Shown in pieces: positions 8,708 through 17,342 of a stretch of DNA of 64,000 bases. Origin of the DNA: Sphingosinicella flava. Lineage in GTDB: Bacteria > Pseudomonadota > Alphaproteobacteria > Sphingomonadales > Sphingomonadaceae. The notes beneath the pieces were generated by a model that was not told where the DNA came from, made no database searches, and worked only from the letters and a program-made list of their open reading frames with translations. The first letter of the stretch is position 1, and the number at the start of each line of letters is the position of its first letter. The stretch spans positions 165,025 through 229,024 of the forward strand of contig NZ_CP065592.1 in NCBI RefSeq assembly GCF_016025255.1, in the 5' to 3' direction. The position numbers were made by a program, and so were the translations under genes.

Positions 8708-9667
8708 TCAGGGAAGGGCGGCCAGCCTGAAATTCCCGTCCTCGCCCGGCTGGGAGGTGATGAAGCGCACTTTCCGCTCGGCGAAGTCCACGGACACTGT
8801 GGAAAACGCCCGGAGCGCGTCCATGCCGAGCAGCAAAGCGGGCCTTTCGGTAAGCTCCAGCTTTTCGAAAGGCGCCACATCCGCAAAGGCAATGGGCATG
8901 TCCTTGACGGTGACGCCGCTCAACACGAGTTCGTCGGCACGGGTATAATCGGCCATCACGCGCTCCCCCGTGACGCTCACCATCTCGACGGGCTCGGTTT
9001 CCTTCAGCCGCTTCCGCTTTTCGAGCCTGGCGCGCAAAACGCTGTTGCCGACCGATACTTCCGATCCCGTATCGATCACCACCCAAACCTTCTGGCCGTC
9101 AAGTTTGGCATCGACGAGGACGAGTCGCCCGAAGCGGCTGCGGGCCGTGACGACGATGGCATTTCCATACCGTTTCTTGCGGGCTTCCTTCGACGGCATC
9201 ACCGTCATCCGGCTATTCTTGAAATCGAACGTCACGCGCTGCGCCTGCAGGCTGTCGACGCCCAGCATGCCGACCGCCCCAAGATGCGCTTCCTTGAGCG
9301 CCGGCGCCTGAATGCCGGTCACCGTCTTTCTGTCGCTCACCGATAGGCGGGGGATGATAACGGTCGGCACGAAATCGACGCCGCTCATGCTGTGCATGGT
9401 GACGCCCCGGCCCGGCGCCAGCCTGAGCTTTTCGGCAAGGCTCGAGCCGATGACGGTGCGCTCCGCGCCTGTGTCGATCACGAAATTGAAAGGGCCCTGG
9501 CCATCGACTCTGACCGGCACGGTGAGGCGCGAACGATTGTGGCCGAGGGAGAGGTCATAAGGATCTTCGGAAGGCGCCGGAGTAAGGGTGTCCGAGGATT
9601 GCGACAAGGCCGGAAAGGCGAGAAGGAGCGCCGCGACGCCAGGCATCAAGCGAAAAACCTGCTTCAT
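8708..9667 (-). CDS. Exported retropepsin-like aspartyl protease with two domains
   Basis: A 319-residue protein with a signal peptide (MKQVFRLMPGVAALLLAFPALSQ). Two tandem pepsin-type halves each carry a catalytic motif: FVIDTGAERT near residue 67 and VVIDTGSEVS near residue 205. Having both Asp-Thr-Gly motifs in one chain suggests a self-contained active site, unlike single-domain retropepsin-like proteins that must dimerise. The start at 9667 is set by a GAGGAG ribosome site. Biological substrate is unknown; the likely location is periplasm or envelope. Confidence 0.82.
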   Translation of the reverse strand: MKQVFRLMPGVAALLLAFPALSQSSDTLTPAPSEDPYDLSLGHNRSRLTVPVRVDGQGPFNFVIDTGAERTVIGSSLAEKLRLAPGRGVTMHSMSGVDFVPTVIIPRLSVSDRKTVTGIQAPALKEAHLGAVGMLGVDSLQAQRVTFDFKNSRMTVMPSKEARKKRYGNAIVVTARSRFGRLVLVDAKLDGQKVWVVIDTGSEVSVGNSVLRARLEKRKRLKETEPVEMVSVTGERVMADYTRADELVLSGVTVKDMPIAFADVAPFEKLELTERPALLLGMDALRAFSTVSVDFAERKVRFITSQPGEDGNFRLAALP

Positions 9668-9752
9668 CTCGACTCTCCTCACCTGAAATTTCTATGCCTC
9701 TACGGGAAAAGAAACAAGCTGAGCCTGCGCTATTGATAGTGCCTGCCAACCC

Positions 9753-9771
9753 TGATCGAAAAAATCGATCA
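9753..9771. promoter_or_regulatory. Probable OxyR site upstream of ahpC
   Basis: Perfect palindrome TGATCGA-AAAAA-TCGATCA, about 75 bp before the ahpC start, with a second small palindrome CTATTGATAG at 9730-9739. Its core (ATCGAAAAAATCGAT) resembles ATCAATTCTATCGAT upstream of oxyR at 13213-13227. LysR-type regulators bind such T-N11-A palindromes. OxyR binding is inferred from context. Confidence 0.5.
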
Positions 9772-9844
9772 CTTTAACCGCACTTATTCGCTTGGTCGAT
9801 TGCATGGCGCTTCCTACATGGGCCTGGCAATAACAGGAGGCCTC

Positions 9845-10408
9845 ATGTCCATCATCAACAGCGAGATCAAACCGTTCACCGCCCAGGCTTTCCGCGACGG
9901 CAAGTTCGTGACCGTCACGGACGCCGATACGCGCGGCAAATGGTCGGTTTTCTTCTTCTATCCGGCGGACTTCACCTTCGTCTGCCCGACCGAGCTTGAA
10001 GACCTGGCCGACAATCACGCCACGTTCGAGCAGCTGGGCGTCGAAATCTACAGCGTTTCGACCGACACGCATTTCTCGCACAAGGCATGGCACGACAGCT
10101 CGCCCGCCATCGGCAAGATCAAGTTCACCATGATCGGCGACCCGAACGGCACCGTCACCAATAATTTCGGCGTGATGCGCGAAGGCCAGGGCCTCGCCGA
10201 TCGCGGTACCTTCGTCGTCGACCCGGATGGCATCATACAGCTCGTCGAAATCACCTCGGAAGGCGTCGGCCGCAATGCCGAGGAATTGATCCGCAAGATC
10301 AAGGCCGCCCAATATGTCCGCGCGCATCCGGGCGAAGTCTGCCCGGCCAAGTGGGAAGAGGGTGAAACCACGCTCGCTCCGTCGCTGGACCTCGTCGGCA
10401 AGATCTAA
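9845..10408 (+). CDS. ahpC: Alkyl hydroperoxide reductase, peroxiredoxin subunit
   Basis: Typical two-cysteine peroxiredoxin that reduces hydrogen peroxide and organic peroxides. The 187-residue product has the peroxidatic Cys47 in [13 protein letters not shown] and the resolving Cys near residue 166 in GEVCPAKW. The ATG at 9845 follows GGAGG, which decides the start over a longer frame. It is recycled by AhpF, encoded next door. Predicted control is by OxyR, whose gene lies 1.9 kb downstream. Length and motifs match the E. coli-type AhpC rather than AhpE or Prx6 forms. Confidence 0.97.
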   Translation: MSIINSEIKPFTAQAFRDGKFVTVTDADTRGKWSVFFFYPADFTFVCPTELEDLADNHATFEQLGVEIYSVSTDTHFSHKAWHDSSPAIGKIKFTMIGDPNGTVTNNFGVMREGQGLADRGTFVVDPDGIIQLVEITSEGVGRNAEELIRKIKAAQYVRAHPGEVCPAKWEEGETTLAPSLDLVGKI

Positions 10409-10423
10409 CTCTGCCGCGAACGT

Positions 10424-10466
10424 AGGCCCGGAAAGCCTCTCCCCCTCCCCCTGGCTTTCCGGGCCT
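10424..10466 (+). terminator. Stem-loop after ahpC
   Basis: Perfect 14-bp inverted repeat (10424-10437 pairing with 10453-10466) around a C-rich 15-nt loop, directly after the ahpC stop. No U tract follows, so it is more likely a stability or attenuation hairpin than a complete intrinsic terminator. It would allow more AhpC than AhpF to be made. Confidence 0.5.
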
Positions 10467-10485
10467 GCAACACTTGGATTTAAGC

Positions 10486-10555
10486 GTGCTCCGGCGAAGG
10501 CCCGGAGCCCAGTGGCACAGATCGAGCGGCTGGACCCCGGCCTTCGCCGGGGAAC
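10486..10555. repeat. Dispersed palindromic repeat, family A (copy 1)
   Basis: Starts GTGCTCCGGCGAAGG and ends CCTTCGCCGGGGAAC. It is one of six copies in this window of an element whose ends carry CCGGCGAAAGCCGG-like hairpins. It lies between ahpC and ahpF. Confidence 0.75.
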
Positions 10556-10602
10556 GAAAGTGATCAATTCGCCGGAACATTCCAAAGCAACAGGAAACCA
10601 TC

Positions 10603-12186
10603 ATGCTTGACGCAAATCTCAAGGAGCAGCTGAAGGCCTATCTGGCCAATGTGAAGATGCCGATCGAGCTGGCCGCGTCCTTGGACGATGGCGCCAAATC
10701 TAAGGAGCTGCAGAGCCTTCTCGAGGATATCGCCTCACTGAGCGATCTCGTCTCGTTCATCCGTTCGGATGACGATGCCCGCAAGCCCTCTTTCCTCATC
10801 CGCCGCGCGGGAACCGACATCGCGGTCCGCTTCGCCGGCATTCCGATGGGGCATGAATTCACGTCGCTCGTTCTTGCCCTGCTGCAGGTCGGCGGTCATC
10901 CGCCCAAGGTCAGCGACGATGTGATCGAACAGGTGAAGGCGCTGGACGGCGACTTCCGGTTCGAAACCTATTTCTCGCTGTCCTGCCAGAACTGCCCGGA
11001 CGTGGTGCAGGCGCTGAACCTCATGAGCGTCCTTAATCCCCGGATCAGCCACGTCGCCATCGACGGGGCGCTTTTCAAGGAAGAAGTGGACAGCCGCAAG
11101 GTGCTCGCGGTGCCGAGCGTGTTCCTGAACGGCGAGCCCTTCGGCCAGGGCCGGATGGAGCTGGAGCAGATCCTCGCCAAGCTCGACACCGGCGCCGTGG
11201 CGCGCGCGGCCGAGAAGATCGCGGCCAAGGAGCCGTTCGACGTCCTCGTCGTCGGGGGCGGCCCGGCGGGCGCCGCAGCGGCCATTTATGCCGCGCGCAA
11301 GGGTATCCGCACCGGAATCGTCGCCGAACGCTTCGGCGGCCAGGTGCTCGACACCATGGCGATCGAGAATTTTATTTCCGTTTCCCACACGGAAGGCCCG
11401 AAACTCGCCGCGCATCTCGAGCAGCATGTGAAGGATTATGACGTCGACATCATGAACCTTCAGAAGGCGGCCAAGCTCATTCCGGCGGATCGTCCGGGCG
11501 GCCTTGCCACTGTCGAACTGGAAAACGGCGCGTCGCTCAAGGCGAAGACGGTCATCCTGTCCACCGGCGCCCGCTGGCGGCAGATGAACGTGCCGGGCGA
11601 AGACGAATATCGCAATCGCGGCGTCGCTTATTGCCCGCACTGCGACGGACCGCTCTACAAGGGCAAGCGCGTCGCGGTGATCGGCGGTGGCAATAGCGGC
11701 GTCGAAGCGGCGATCGACCTTGCGGGCCTCGCGTCGCATGTCACGCTGATCGAATATGACAGCCAGCTCCGCGCCGACGCGGTGCTGCAGCGCAAGCTCT
11801 ACAGCCTCCTCAACGTGACAGTGGTCACGTCGGCCCTAACGACCGAAGTGCATGGCAATGGCGAGAGGGTGATCGGCCTCACCTACAAGGACCGCAATAG
11901 CGAGGACACGCATCTCGTCGAACTGGAAGGCATATTCGTTCAGATCGGCCTCGTGCCGAACACCGAATGGCTGACCGACTCCGTCGCGCTCACCCAGCGC
12001 GGCGAGATCGAGATCGACCATCGCGGCCACACGTCGATCGAAGGCGTGTTCGCGGCAGGCGACGCGACGACCGTGCCCTACAAGCAGATCGTCATCGCCA
12101 TGGGACAGGGATCGGCAGCGGCGCTTTCGGCCTTCGATTATCTCATCCGGCAGGTTCCAGAGGAAGAGGCAGCGCAGGCTGCCTAA
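10603..12186 (+). CDS. ahpF: Alkyl hydroperoxide reductase, flavoprotein subunit F
   Basis: NADH-dependent disulfide reductase that recycles AhpC. The 527 residues divide into an N-terminal double-thioredoxin-fold domain with Cys128/Cys131 (SCQNC) and a thioredoxin-reductase-like module. That module has an FAD site at about 214-222 (VVGGGPAG), the redox pair Cys344/Cys347 (YCPHC) and a second GxGxxG-like site (VIGGGNSG). The N-terminal domain and full length distinguish it from plain thioredoxin reductase. The start has AGGAAA at a good distance. It is separated from ahpC by a hairpin and a palindromic repeat, probably forming one operon with reduced distal expression. Confidence 0.96.
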   Translation: MLDANLKEQLKAYLANVKMPIELAASLDDGAKSKELQSLLEDIASLSDLVSFIRSDDDARKPSFLIRRAGTDIAVRFAGIPMGHEFTSLVLALLQVGGHPPKVSDDVIEQVKALDGDFRFETYFSLSCQNCPDVVQALNLMSVLNPRISHVAIDGALFKEEVDSRKVLAVPSVFLNGEPFGQGRMELEQILAKLDTGAVARAAEKIAAKEPFDVLVVGGGPAGAAAAIYAARKGIRTGIVAERFGGQVLDTMAIENFISVSHTEGPKLAAHLEQHVKDYDVDIMNLQKAAKLIPADRPGGLATVELENGASLKAKTVILSTGARWRQMNVPGEDEYRNRGVAYCPHCDGPLYKGKRVAVIGGGNSGVEAAIDLAGLASHVTLIEYDSQLRADAVLQRKLYSLLNVTVVTSALTTEVHGNGERVIGLTYKDRNSEDTHLVELEGIFVQIGLVPNTEWLTDSVALTQRGEIEIDHRGHTSIEGVFAAGDATTVPYKQIVIAMGQGSAAALSAFDYLIRQVPEEEAAQAA

Positions 12187-12193
12187 GCCTGTT

Positions 12194-12264
12194 GTGCTCC
12201 GGCGAAAGCCGGAGCCCAGCGGCACAGACCGAACGGCTGGACCCCGGCTTTCGCCGGGGAACAA
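12194..12264. repeat. Dispersed palindromic repeat, family A (copy 2)
   Basis: Fills almost the whole gap between the convergent ahpF and oxyR stops. Outer ends are GTGCTCCGGCGAAAGCCGG and CCGGCTTTCGCCGGGGAAC. It could act as a bidirectional terminator. Confidence 0.78.
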
Positions 12265-12265
12265 G

Positions 12266-13183
12266 TTAGGCTGCGCGGCCCATACCTTCCTTAGTGATCG
12301 TCTTCAGAGCCTGCGCCAACAGCCGGAACTCTTTCACGCGCGGGCTGCCCTTGCGCCAGATGAGGGCGATGCGGCGGCTGGGGTGATCCGCCTCCAGCGG
12401 CCGCGCCGTCGCCCCTGTATTGTCGAGCAGGCCCGATTGCACCGCCATTTCCGGCACCAACGTCATGCCAAGGCCATTGCCGACCATTTGAATCAGCGTG
12501 TGGAGCGATGTGCCGAGCATGGTCGCCTCCGCCCGCAATTCGGGCCGGTTGCACGCCGCAAGCGCGTGGTCCTTCAGGCAATGGCCGTCCTCCAGCAGCA
12601 GCAGGCGATGCTCGTCAATGCTGGCGGGCGTGACATGGGCGGGCGGCTGCTCGCCCGGCGGAAAGGCGACGAATAGCCGATCCTCGAACAGGTCGGCATT
12701 TTCAACCTCGCCGCATGCATAAGGAAGGGCGAGAAGGACGCAGTCGACATGGCCGCGATGCAGGGAATCGCACGCGGCTTGGCTCGTTTCCTCGCGCAAG
12801 AACAGCTTCAGCTCCGGCCATTGCTGGCGCAAGCGCGGAAGGAGACGGGGCAGCAGGAAAGGCGCGATGGTCGGAATGACGCTGAGCCGCAATTCACCGG
12901 CAAGCGGCTTTCCGGCGGCGCGCGCCATGTCGGCCAGTTCGTCCACCTCGCGCAACACCCGCTCCGCTTTCTCGGCGATGCGCAGGCCCAGCGGCGTGAA
13001 ACGCACGACGCGGCGCGTGCGTTCGACAAGGGTGATGCCGATCAGCGATTCCAGCTCGCGAAGGCCCGCCGACAGGGTCGATTGCGTGACGAAGCAGGCT
13101 TCGGCGGCGCGGCCGAAATGGCCGTGATCCTTTAGCGCAACGAGATATTGCAACTGTTTCAGGGTCGGGAGATAGGTGTTCAT
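12266..13183 (-). CDS. oxyR: Hydrogen peroxide-sensing LysR-type regulator OxyR
   Basis: LysR-family activator of 305 residues. The N-terminal helix-turn-helix reads GRAAEACFVTQSTLSAGLRE; the C-terminal sensor domain has Cys202 and Cys211 in EDGHCLKDHALAAC. That spacing of nine matches Cys199/Cys208 of E. coli OxyR, which form the regulatory disulfide. The protein therefore senses peroxide and probably activates ahpC-ahpF, convergent with it. Its own upstream region carries a palindrome like that at ahpC, consistent with autoregulation. The Cys pair makes this assignment better than a generic LysR call. Confidence 0.94.
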   Translation of the reverse strand: MNTYLPTLKQLQYLVALKDHGHFGRAAEACFVTQSTLSAGLRELESLIGITLVERTRRVVRFTPLGLRIAEKAERVLREVDELADMARAAGKPLAGELRLSVIPTIAPFLLPRLLPRLRQQWPELKLFLREETSQAACDSLHRGHVDCVLLALPYACGEVENADLFEDRLFVAFPPGEQPPAHVTPASIDEHRLLLLEDGHCLKDHALAACNRPELRAEATMLGTSLHTLIQMVGNGLGMTLVPEMAVQSGLLDNTGATARPLEADHPSRRIALIWRKGSPRVKEFRLLAQALKTITKEGMGRAA

Positions 13184-13212
13184 CGGCGGCCTCGATCAGA
13201 TCGCTGCAACTT

Positions 13213-13227
13213 ATCAATTCTATCGAT
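13213..13227. promoter_or_regulatory. Probable OxyR site upstream of oxyR
   Basis: ATCAATTCTATCGAT, a T-N11-A type imperfect palindrome starting 30 bp before the oxyR ATG. It matches the ahpC-proximal core at 11 of 15 positions. It suggests autoregulation. Confidence 0.45.
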
Positions 13228-13312
13228 GAAATGCAGCCCTGATCGTGCCGCTGGCAATCGGATGGGCCTCATCCTATCTTCGATCCAGACCGAAACCATC
13301 GCGGGTTGATCT

Positions 13313-13996
13313 ATGCTGTTTGGACTCGTCGCCTATCTCGATTCTGTTAAGGCGCGCGATCCCGCCCCGCGGTCCCGTTGGGAAATTCTGCTCTATCCTG
13401 GCGTCTGGGCCTTGGCTTTCCACCGCGTCGGACACTGGCTTTACAAGGGCGAGCTTTATTTCCTCGCTCGGCTTATCAACCATCTCGCCCGTTTCCTCAC
13501 TGCCATCGACATTCATCCCGGCGCCAAGATCGGCCGCAATTTCTTTATCGATCATGGCTTCACCGTGATCGGTGAGACGGCGGTGATCGGCGATAACGTC
13601 ACCATCTATCAGAACGTCACCCTCGGCGGCACCAATCCGGCGGGCGGGGAGGCGGGGCATCGCCATCCGACCATCGGCGACAATGTCATCATCGGCTCGG
13701 GCGCGCAGGTGCTGGGGCCGATCCATGTCGGCGACCGTGCCCGGGTCGGCGCCAATGCGGTGGTGACGAAGGACGTGCCGGAAGGCGCGACGATGATCGG
13801 CATTCCGGCGCGCTCCACCCTGCTCGACGCGCAGGATTATGCGAAGAATTTCGTGCCTTATGGCACCCCCTGCTCCGAAGCCTTCGATCCCGCCACCCAG
13901 AAGCTGGAAATCCTGCAATGCGAGATCGAGCAGTTGCGAAAAAAATTGCAGGAGATGATTGATGCGCGCGATGAAGGAAGGCGGGATCGCGCCTGA
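13313..13996 (+). CDS. cysE: Serine O-acetyltransferase (CysE/EpsC type)
   Basis: Acetylates serine with acetyl-CoA to start cysteine synthesis. The 227-residue protein has a helical N-terminal region and a left-handed beta-helix of hexapeptide repeats: [18 protein letters not shown], then [22 protein letters not shown], then [18 protein letters not shown]. These include the catalytic His/Asp segment and the GG turn typical of serine acetyltransferases. A C-terminal helical tail ([17 protein letters not shown]) is longer than the minimal enzyme. Its stop overlaps the next start by one base (TGATG), so the two are coupled. Confidence 0.9.
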   Translation: MLFGLVAYLDSVKARDPAPRSRWEILLYPGVWALAFHRVGHWLYKGELYFLARLINHLARFLTAIDIHPGAKIGRNFFIDHGFTVIGETAVIGDNVTIYQNVTLGGTNPAGGEAGHRHPTIGDNVIIGSGAQVLGPIHVGDRARVGANAVVTKDVPEGATMIGIPARSTLLDAQDYAKNFVPYGTPCSEAFDPATQKLEILQCEIEQLRKKLQEMIDARDEGRRDRA

Positions 13997-14337
13997 TGGG
14001 CGACATCACCTCATTTCCCGCATCCGCGCCGCTAAGCCAGGTCGCTTTCGAACGACGCGAACTGAACCGCATCGTCGATCTGTACGGCCGCATGGTCGCC
14101 GCCGGTCACTGGAAGGATTATGCGATGGAATTCGGCAAGGAAGCGGCGTCCTTCGCCGCCTTCCGCCGCTCCGCCGAGCATCCGGAGGTCAGAATCGAAA
14201 AGCGCCCGGCCTTGCGCAACCGGCAAGGCATGTGGGCGCTGATCGGGGAACATGGCGTGGTGCTCAAACGGGGCCATGAACTCGGCCCCGTTCTCGCACC
14301 GATCGAACGCCGCCTTATGAAGCTGGTAGCGGGCTGA
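13996..14337 (+). CDS. DUF2794 family protein
   Basis: Protein of 113 residues with the conserved pattern of this alphaproteobacterial family: FERRELNRIVDLYGRMVAAG, then WKDYAMEF, IEKRPALRNRQG and a final LKRGHEL. No function is known to me. It is translationally coupled to the serine acetyltransferase, which hints at a shared expression pattern rather than a proven role. Its last 23 bp overlap the 3' end of the convergent membrane-protein gene. Confidence 0.85.
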   Translation: MGDITSFPASAPLSQVAFERRELNRIVDLYGRMVAAGHWKDYAMEFGKEAASFAAFRRSAEHPEVRIEKRPALRNRQGMWALIGEHGVVLKRGHELGPVLAPIERRLMKLVAG

Positions 14338-15403
14338 CCCGATCCAGCACCGGCAGCCGGGCCTGAAGGCCCCCCGGCAATGCCCGCACCACATTCGTCC
14401 GTGCCGTATGCCAGAAGGCGGAAAGCAGAAGCAGGGCCGATCCGATGATGAGCGCCGTGAAGGCGAAGCTCAGCTCCACCGCCCCGAACCGCTCGAACAG
14501 ATCGTTCAATGCCCAGAGAACATAAGCGAGGGCCGATACGAGCAGGGCCCGCCTGTCGATCGCGATGGCGGTGAGGCCAAGCGCGACATAGACCGCCAGC
14601 ACGACGACCGCTTCGCCGGTGGTGGCATGACCGTCGTTGAGGCCGAGCAGGCTGAAGACCGGATGGACGATCAGCGGCGCGGCGAGAAGATGCAGCCAGA
14701 AGGCGACGTCCGACCGCCGCGTCTCCCGGCGCGGGTCGGACCCGTCCCACCACATGGCGAGTAGGAATACGCCGACGCCGAGCGCCAGACCAAAGCCAAG
14801 CAGAATGTTCTGCAGTTCCGGCACATCGCCAACTACATAAGCGATCAGCGCCAATACCAGGCCGACAAGGGCCAGCACCCCCGCAGCGACGGTGATCGGC
14901 ACGCGGAATCGCCGCCAATGCAGCCAGGCGCCCGCCGCCGCGACCGCCGCCGCTCCGGCCGCGACAAGCGCGACGAGTGGCTCGTTGTTTTGCAGGGTCT
15001 CCTCGCCGATCGCCAGGACGAGCGTGAAGCCCGTGGCGCCGAAGATGCCGCCGATAAAGGCGATAAGCAGGATGATGCTGGGCAGCGCCATGCGCCGCTT
15101 GCGGGTGAAAAATTCGGCGAGGCCCCACGCGGTCGCCGCCACGAGCAGGCCGGTAAAGGGCGACGGGCCGCCCACCTCCACCTGCGGCGGGATCGCGTTG
15201 CCGATCCAGCCCATGGCGACGAGCAGGATCGCCGCCGCGATGGACACGAAGATGTCGTTGAAGCCGGTCAGGAGACGGAAATGTTCCTCGTCCACCGCTG
15301 GCATGGCGCGGCTCTCGGCCACGAAGTTGCGCAGGCGAATGGCGGCATCGGGGCTCATCGCTCCCGCCGCTACAGCCGCTTCCAGATCGCTTTCGCTATA
15401 CAT
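14315..15403 (-). CDS. Multi-spanning membrane protein of unknown function
   Basis: Inner-membrane protein of 362 residues with a soluble N-terminal ~45 residues and about ten hydrophobic helices, for example IFVSIAAAILLVAMGWIG and VVVLAVYVALGLTAIAI. It resembles DUF2157-like membrane proteins in layout, but I cannot assign it to a named family. The start has GGAGGA at correct spacing. A 22-bp palindrome at 15435-15456 lies 32 bp upstream and may regulate it. The 3' end overlaps that of the DUF2794 gene by 23 bp. Confidence 0.8.
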   Translation of the reverse strand: MYSESDLEAAVAAGAMSPDAAIRLRNFVAESRAMPAVDEEHFRLLTGFNDIFVSIAAAILLVAMGWIGNAIPPQVEVGGPSPFTGLLVAATAWGLAEFFTRKRRMALPSIILLIAFIGGIFGATGFTLVLAIGEETLQNNEPLVALVAAGAAAVAAAGAWLHWRRFRVPITVAAGVLALVGLVLALIAYVVGDVPELQNILLGFGLALGVGVFLLAMWWDGSDPRRETRRSDVAFWLHLLAAPLIVHPVFSLLGLNDGHATTGEAVVVLAVYVALGLTAIAIDRRALLVSALAYVLWALNDLFERFGAVELSFAFTALIIGSALLLLSAFWHTARTNVVRALPGGLQARLPVLDRVSPLPAS

Positions 15404-15434
15404 GCTTTCCTCCCTAAGGAAGGCGCATCATAGC

Positions 15435-15456
15435 ATTGCTGTTATATAACGGCAAT
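15435..15456. promoter_or_regulatory. 22-bp near-perfect palindrome, putative operator
   Basis: ATTGCTGTTATATAACGGCAA plus a final T, symmetric about the central TATA with a single mismatched pair. It lies 32-53 bp before the start of the membrane-protein gene, where a repressor would act. No regulator gene is adjacent. Confidence 0.5.
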
Positions 15457-15484
15457 ACAGCTGGCTGATATACTCCGCTTTGCC

Positions 15485-15853
15485 TCAGCGACGCGGCCGT
15501 CCTTGCACGCAATTATCGGTCACGGTGCGCGAACAGCGCGGATAATCCTTGGTTGCCGCCCGCGTCGTGAAGGCCGCGCTCTGATTTGGATCGACCACGA
15601 CGCCACCACCGGCGGGGGTAGCGACCATGTTGGTGCCCGGAGGCGCTACGGCAACGCCTGACGGATCGGTGCCTTCGGCGGTGATGCCTTCCCGCGTGGT
15701 CATGCGTGTCGTGGTGTCCGTGGTGGCGGGGGGTGTCTCGGCCGTGGTCTGGACCTCGGCCTCGGTTTCCGATTTGATTTCGCTTGTCTTCGTATCCTGT
15801 GCAAGAGCGGCGCCGCCGATCAGCAGCGCGGCGGTGAAAAGCATCGTCTTCAT
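15485..15853 (-). CDS. Small exported protein, Thr/Ala-rich
   Basis: A 122-residue protein with a clear signal peptide (MKTMLFTAALLIGGAALAQ). The mature part is low-complexity and rich in Thr, Ala, Glu and Pro, followed by a C-terminal segment with two cysteines (YPRCSRTVTDNCVQG) that could form one disulfide. An AGGAGG ribosome site fixes the start. No family is recognised. It sits alone between the membrane protein and phoB, all on the minus strand. Confidence 0.75.
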   Translation of the reverse strand: MKTMLFTAALLIGGAALAQDTKTSEIKSETEAEVQTTAETPPATTDTTTRMTTREGITAEGTDPSGVAVAPPGTNMVATPAGGGVVVDPNQSAAFTTRAATKDYPRCSRTVTDNCVQGRPRR

Positions 15854-15929
15854 CAGACCTCCTAGCGGCCCGAGGGCCGGCCATTCAGCCCCTCCGTGCC
15901 TCCAACGATGCTGGCGCGGATTTTATCCC

Positions 15930-16628
15930 CTAGAGCCTGTCTTCGCTGTCGAGCGCATAGCCCGCCGAGCGGACGGTGCGGATGATGTCCGCCCGGCCCC
16001 CTTCGTTGATCGCCTTGCGGAGGCGGCGGATATGGACGTCGACGGTCCGGGCTTCGATGTCGCTTTCGCGCCCCCAGACGCTGTCGAGCAACCGCTCGCG
16101 GGAGAAGACGCGGCCGGGATGCTCCAGGAAATGCTTCAGAAGTCGAAATTCGGTGGGACCAAGGGCGATTGTTTCGCCGCCGCGCTTCACCTTGTGGCTG
16201 ACGATGTCCATTTCGATGTCCGCGTAAGCAAGTTGTTCCCCCGCCAATGCGGGCCGCACGCGGCGCAGCACCGCGCCGACGCGGGCGACCAATTCCTTGG
16301 GCGAGAAGGGCTTCACGACATAATCGTCGGCGCCGGTTTCGAAACCGCGTAGCCGGTCCGGTTCCTCGCCGCGCGCCGTCAGCATGATGATCGGCACGTT
16401 GGCGGTTTCCGGATAGCGGCGGAGGCGGCGGCAGACCTCAATGCCCGACACACCCTCGATCATCCAGTCGAGCAGGACGAGATCGGGCGGGCTTTCCTGG
16501 GCGAGCATCAGCGCCTCGTCGCCGTCCGTCGTATGCTCGACCTCGAATTCCTCGCGCTCAAGATTGTATGTCAAAAGCTCGGCCAGGCTCTGGTCGTCCT
16601 CGACGAGAAGGATGCGCCCCTTGGCCAT
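15930..16628 (-). CDS. phoB: Phosphate regulon response regulator
   Basis: DNA-binding response regulator of 232 residues. The receiver domain has the acidic pair at 11-12, phospho-acceptor Asp54 in LVLLDWMI and the conserved Lys in DYVVKPFSP. The winged-helix output domain ends with DVHIRRLRKAIN and IRTVRSAGYAL, typical of the OmpR/PhoB class. Its position at the end of phoR-pstSCAB-phoU, four bases after phoU, identifies it as PhoB. It should bind the Pho box at 22001-22033 upstream of pstS. Confidence 0.96.
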   Translation of the reverse strand: MAKGRILLVEDDQSLAELLTYNLEREEFEVEHTTDGDEALMLAQESPPDLVLLDWMIEGVSGIEVCRRLRRYPETANVPIIMLTARGEEPDRLRGFETGADDYVVKPFSPKELVARVGAVLRRVRPALAGEQLAYADIEMDIVSHKVKRGGETIALGPTEFRLLKHFLEHPGRVFSRERLLDSVWGRESDIEARTVDVHIRRLRKAINEGGRADIIRTVRSAGYALDSEDRL

Positions 16629-16632
16629 CTCT

Positions 16633-17328
16633 TCAGCCCTCGGCGGGGTCCGCGCCCTTGGAGCGCTCGGCCATCTTCTCGCCCGTCGCGGCGAAATAGA
16701 CCATTTCGGCGACGTTGGTGGCGTGATCGCCGACCCGCTCCAGATTCTTCGCGATGAAGAGGAGATGGGTCGCCTGCGTGATGTTGTTCGGATTTTCCAT
16801 CATGAAGGTGAGGAGCGTCCGGAAGATGCTGTTGTAGAAATTGTCGAGCGCCTCGTCCCGCTCGCAGACGGCAAGCGCGGCCTGGGCATCGCGCGCGGCG
16901 AAGGCGTTCAGCACGTTGCCGACCATCTCGCCCGCGATCCGGCCCATTTCGGGGAGGAGGGCGAGGGGGGCAATCTTCCCCATCTGCTCCAGCACCGGCA
17001 CGCGCTTGGCGATATTCTTGGCATAATCGCCGATCCGTTCGACCACGCCCGCGATCTTCAGCGCGGCGACCACATCGCGCAGGTCGTCGGCCATCGGCGC
17101 GCGGAGGGCGATGATCTGGACGGCGGTGCGCTCCACCTCTGCTTCGAGAGCGTCGATCTTCTTGTCGTTTTCGACGACCCGCGCGGCGGCCTCGGTGTCG
17201 CGCTGGACGAGCGCCCGCATCGCTTCCTTGATCGCTTCCTCGGCAAGGCCGCCCATCTGCGCGATGCTGCCGCGCAACTGGTCGAGCTCGTCGTCGAACG
17301 CCTTGATCGTATGTCCACTGCTGGCCAT
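16633..17328 (-). CDS. phoU: Phosphate transport regulator PhoU
   Basis: Negative regulator that links the Pst transporter to the PhoR kinase. The 231-residue protein contains two copies of the PhoU three-helix unit. The N-terminal unit starts FDDELDQLRGSIAQMGGLAE; the second contains RDAQAALAVCERDEALDNFY. Metal-binding-type E/D-rich helices follow the family pattern. The ATG at 17328 lies 14 bp after pstB. Longer in-frame extensions run through pstB and are rejected. Confidence 0.95.
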   Translation of the reverse strand: MASSGHTIKAFDDELDQLRGSIAQMGGLAEEAIKEAMRALVQRDTEAAARVVENDKKIDALEAEVERTAVQIIALRAPMADDLRDVVAALKIAGVVERIGDYAKNIAKRVPVLEQMGKIAPLALLPEMGRIAGEMVGNVLNAFAARDAQAALAVCERDEALDNFYNSIFRTLLTFMMENPNNITQATHLLFIAKNLERVGDHATNVAEMVYFAATGEKMAERSKGADPAEG

Positions 17329-17342
17329 GGTCGTGATCCTTC

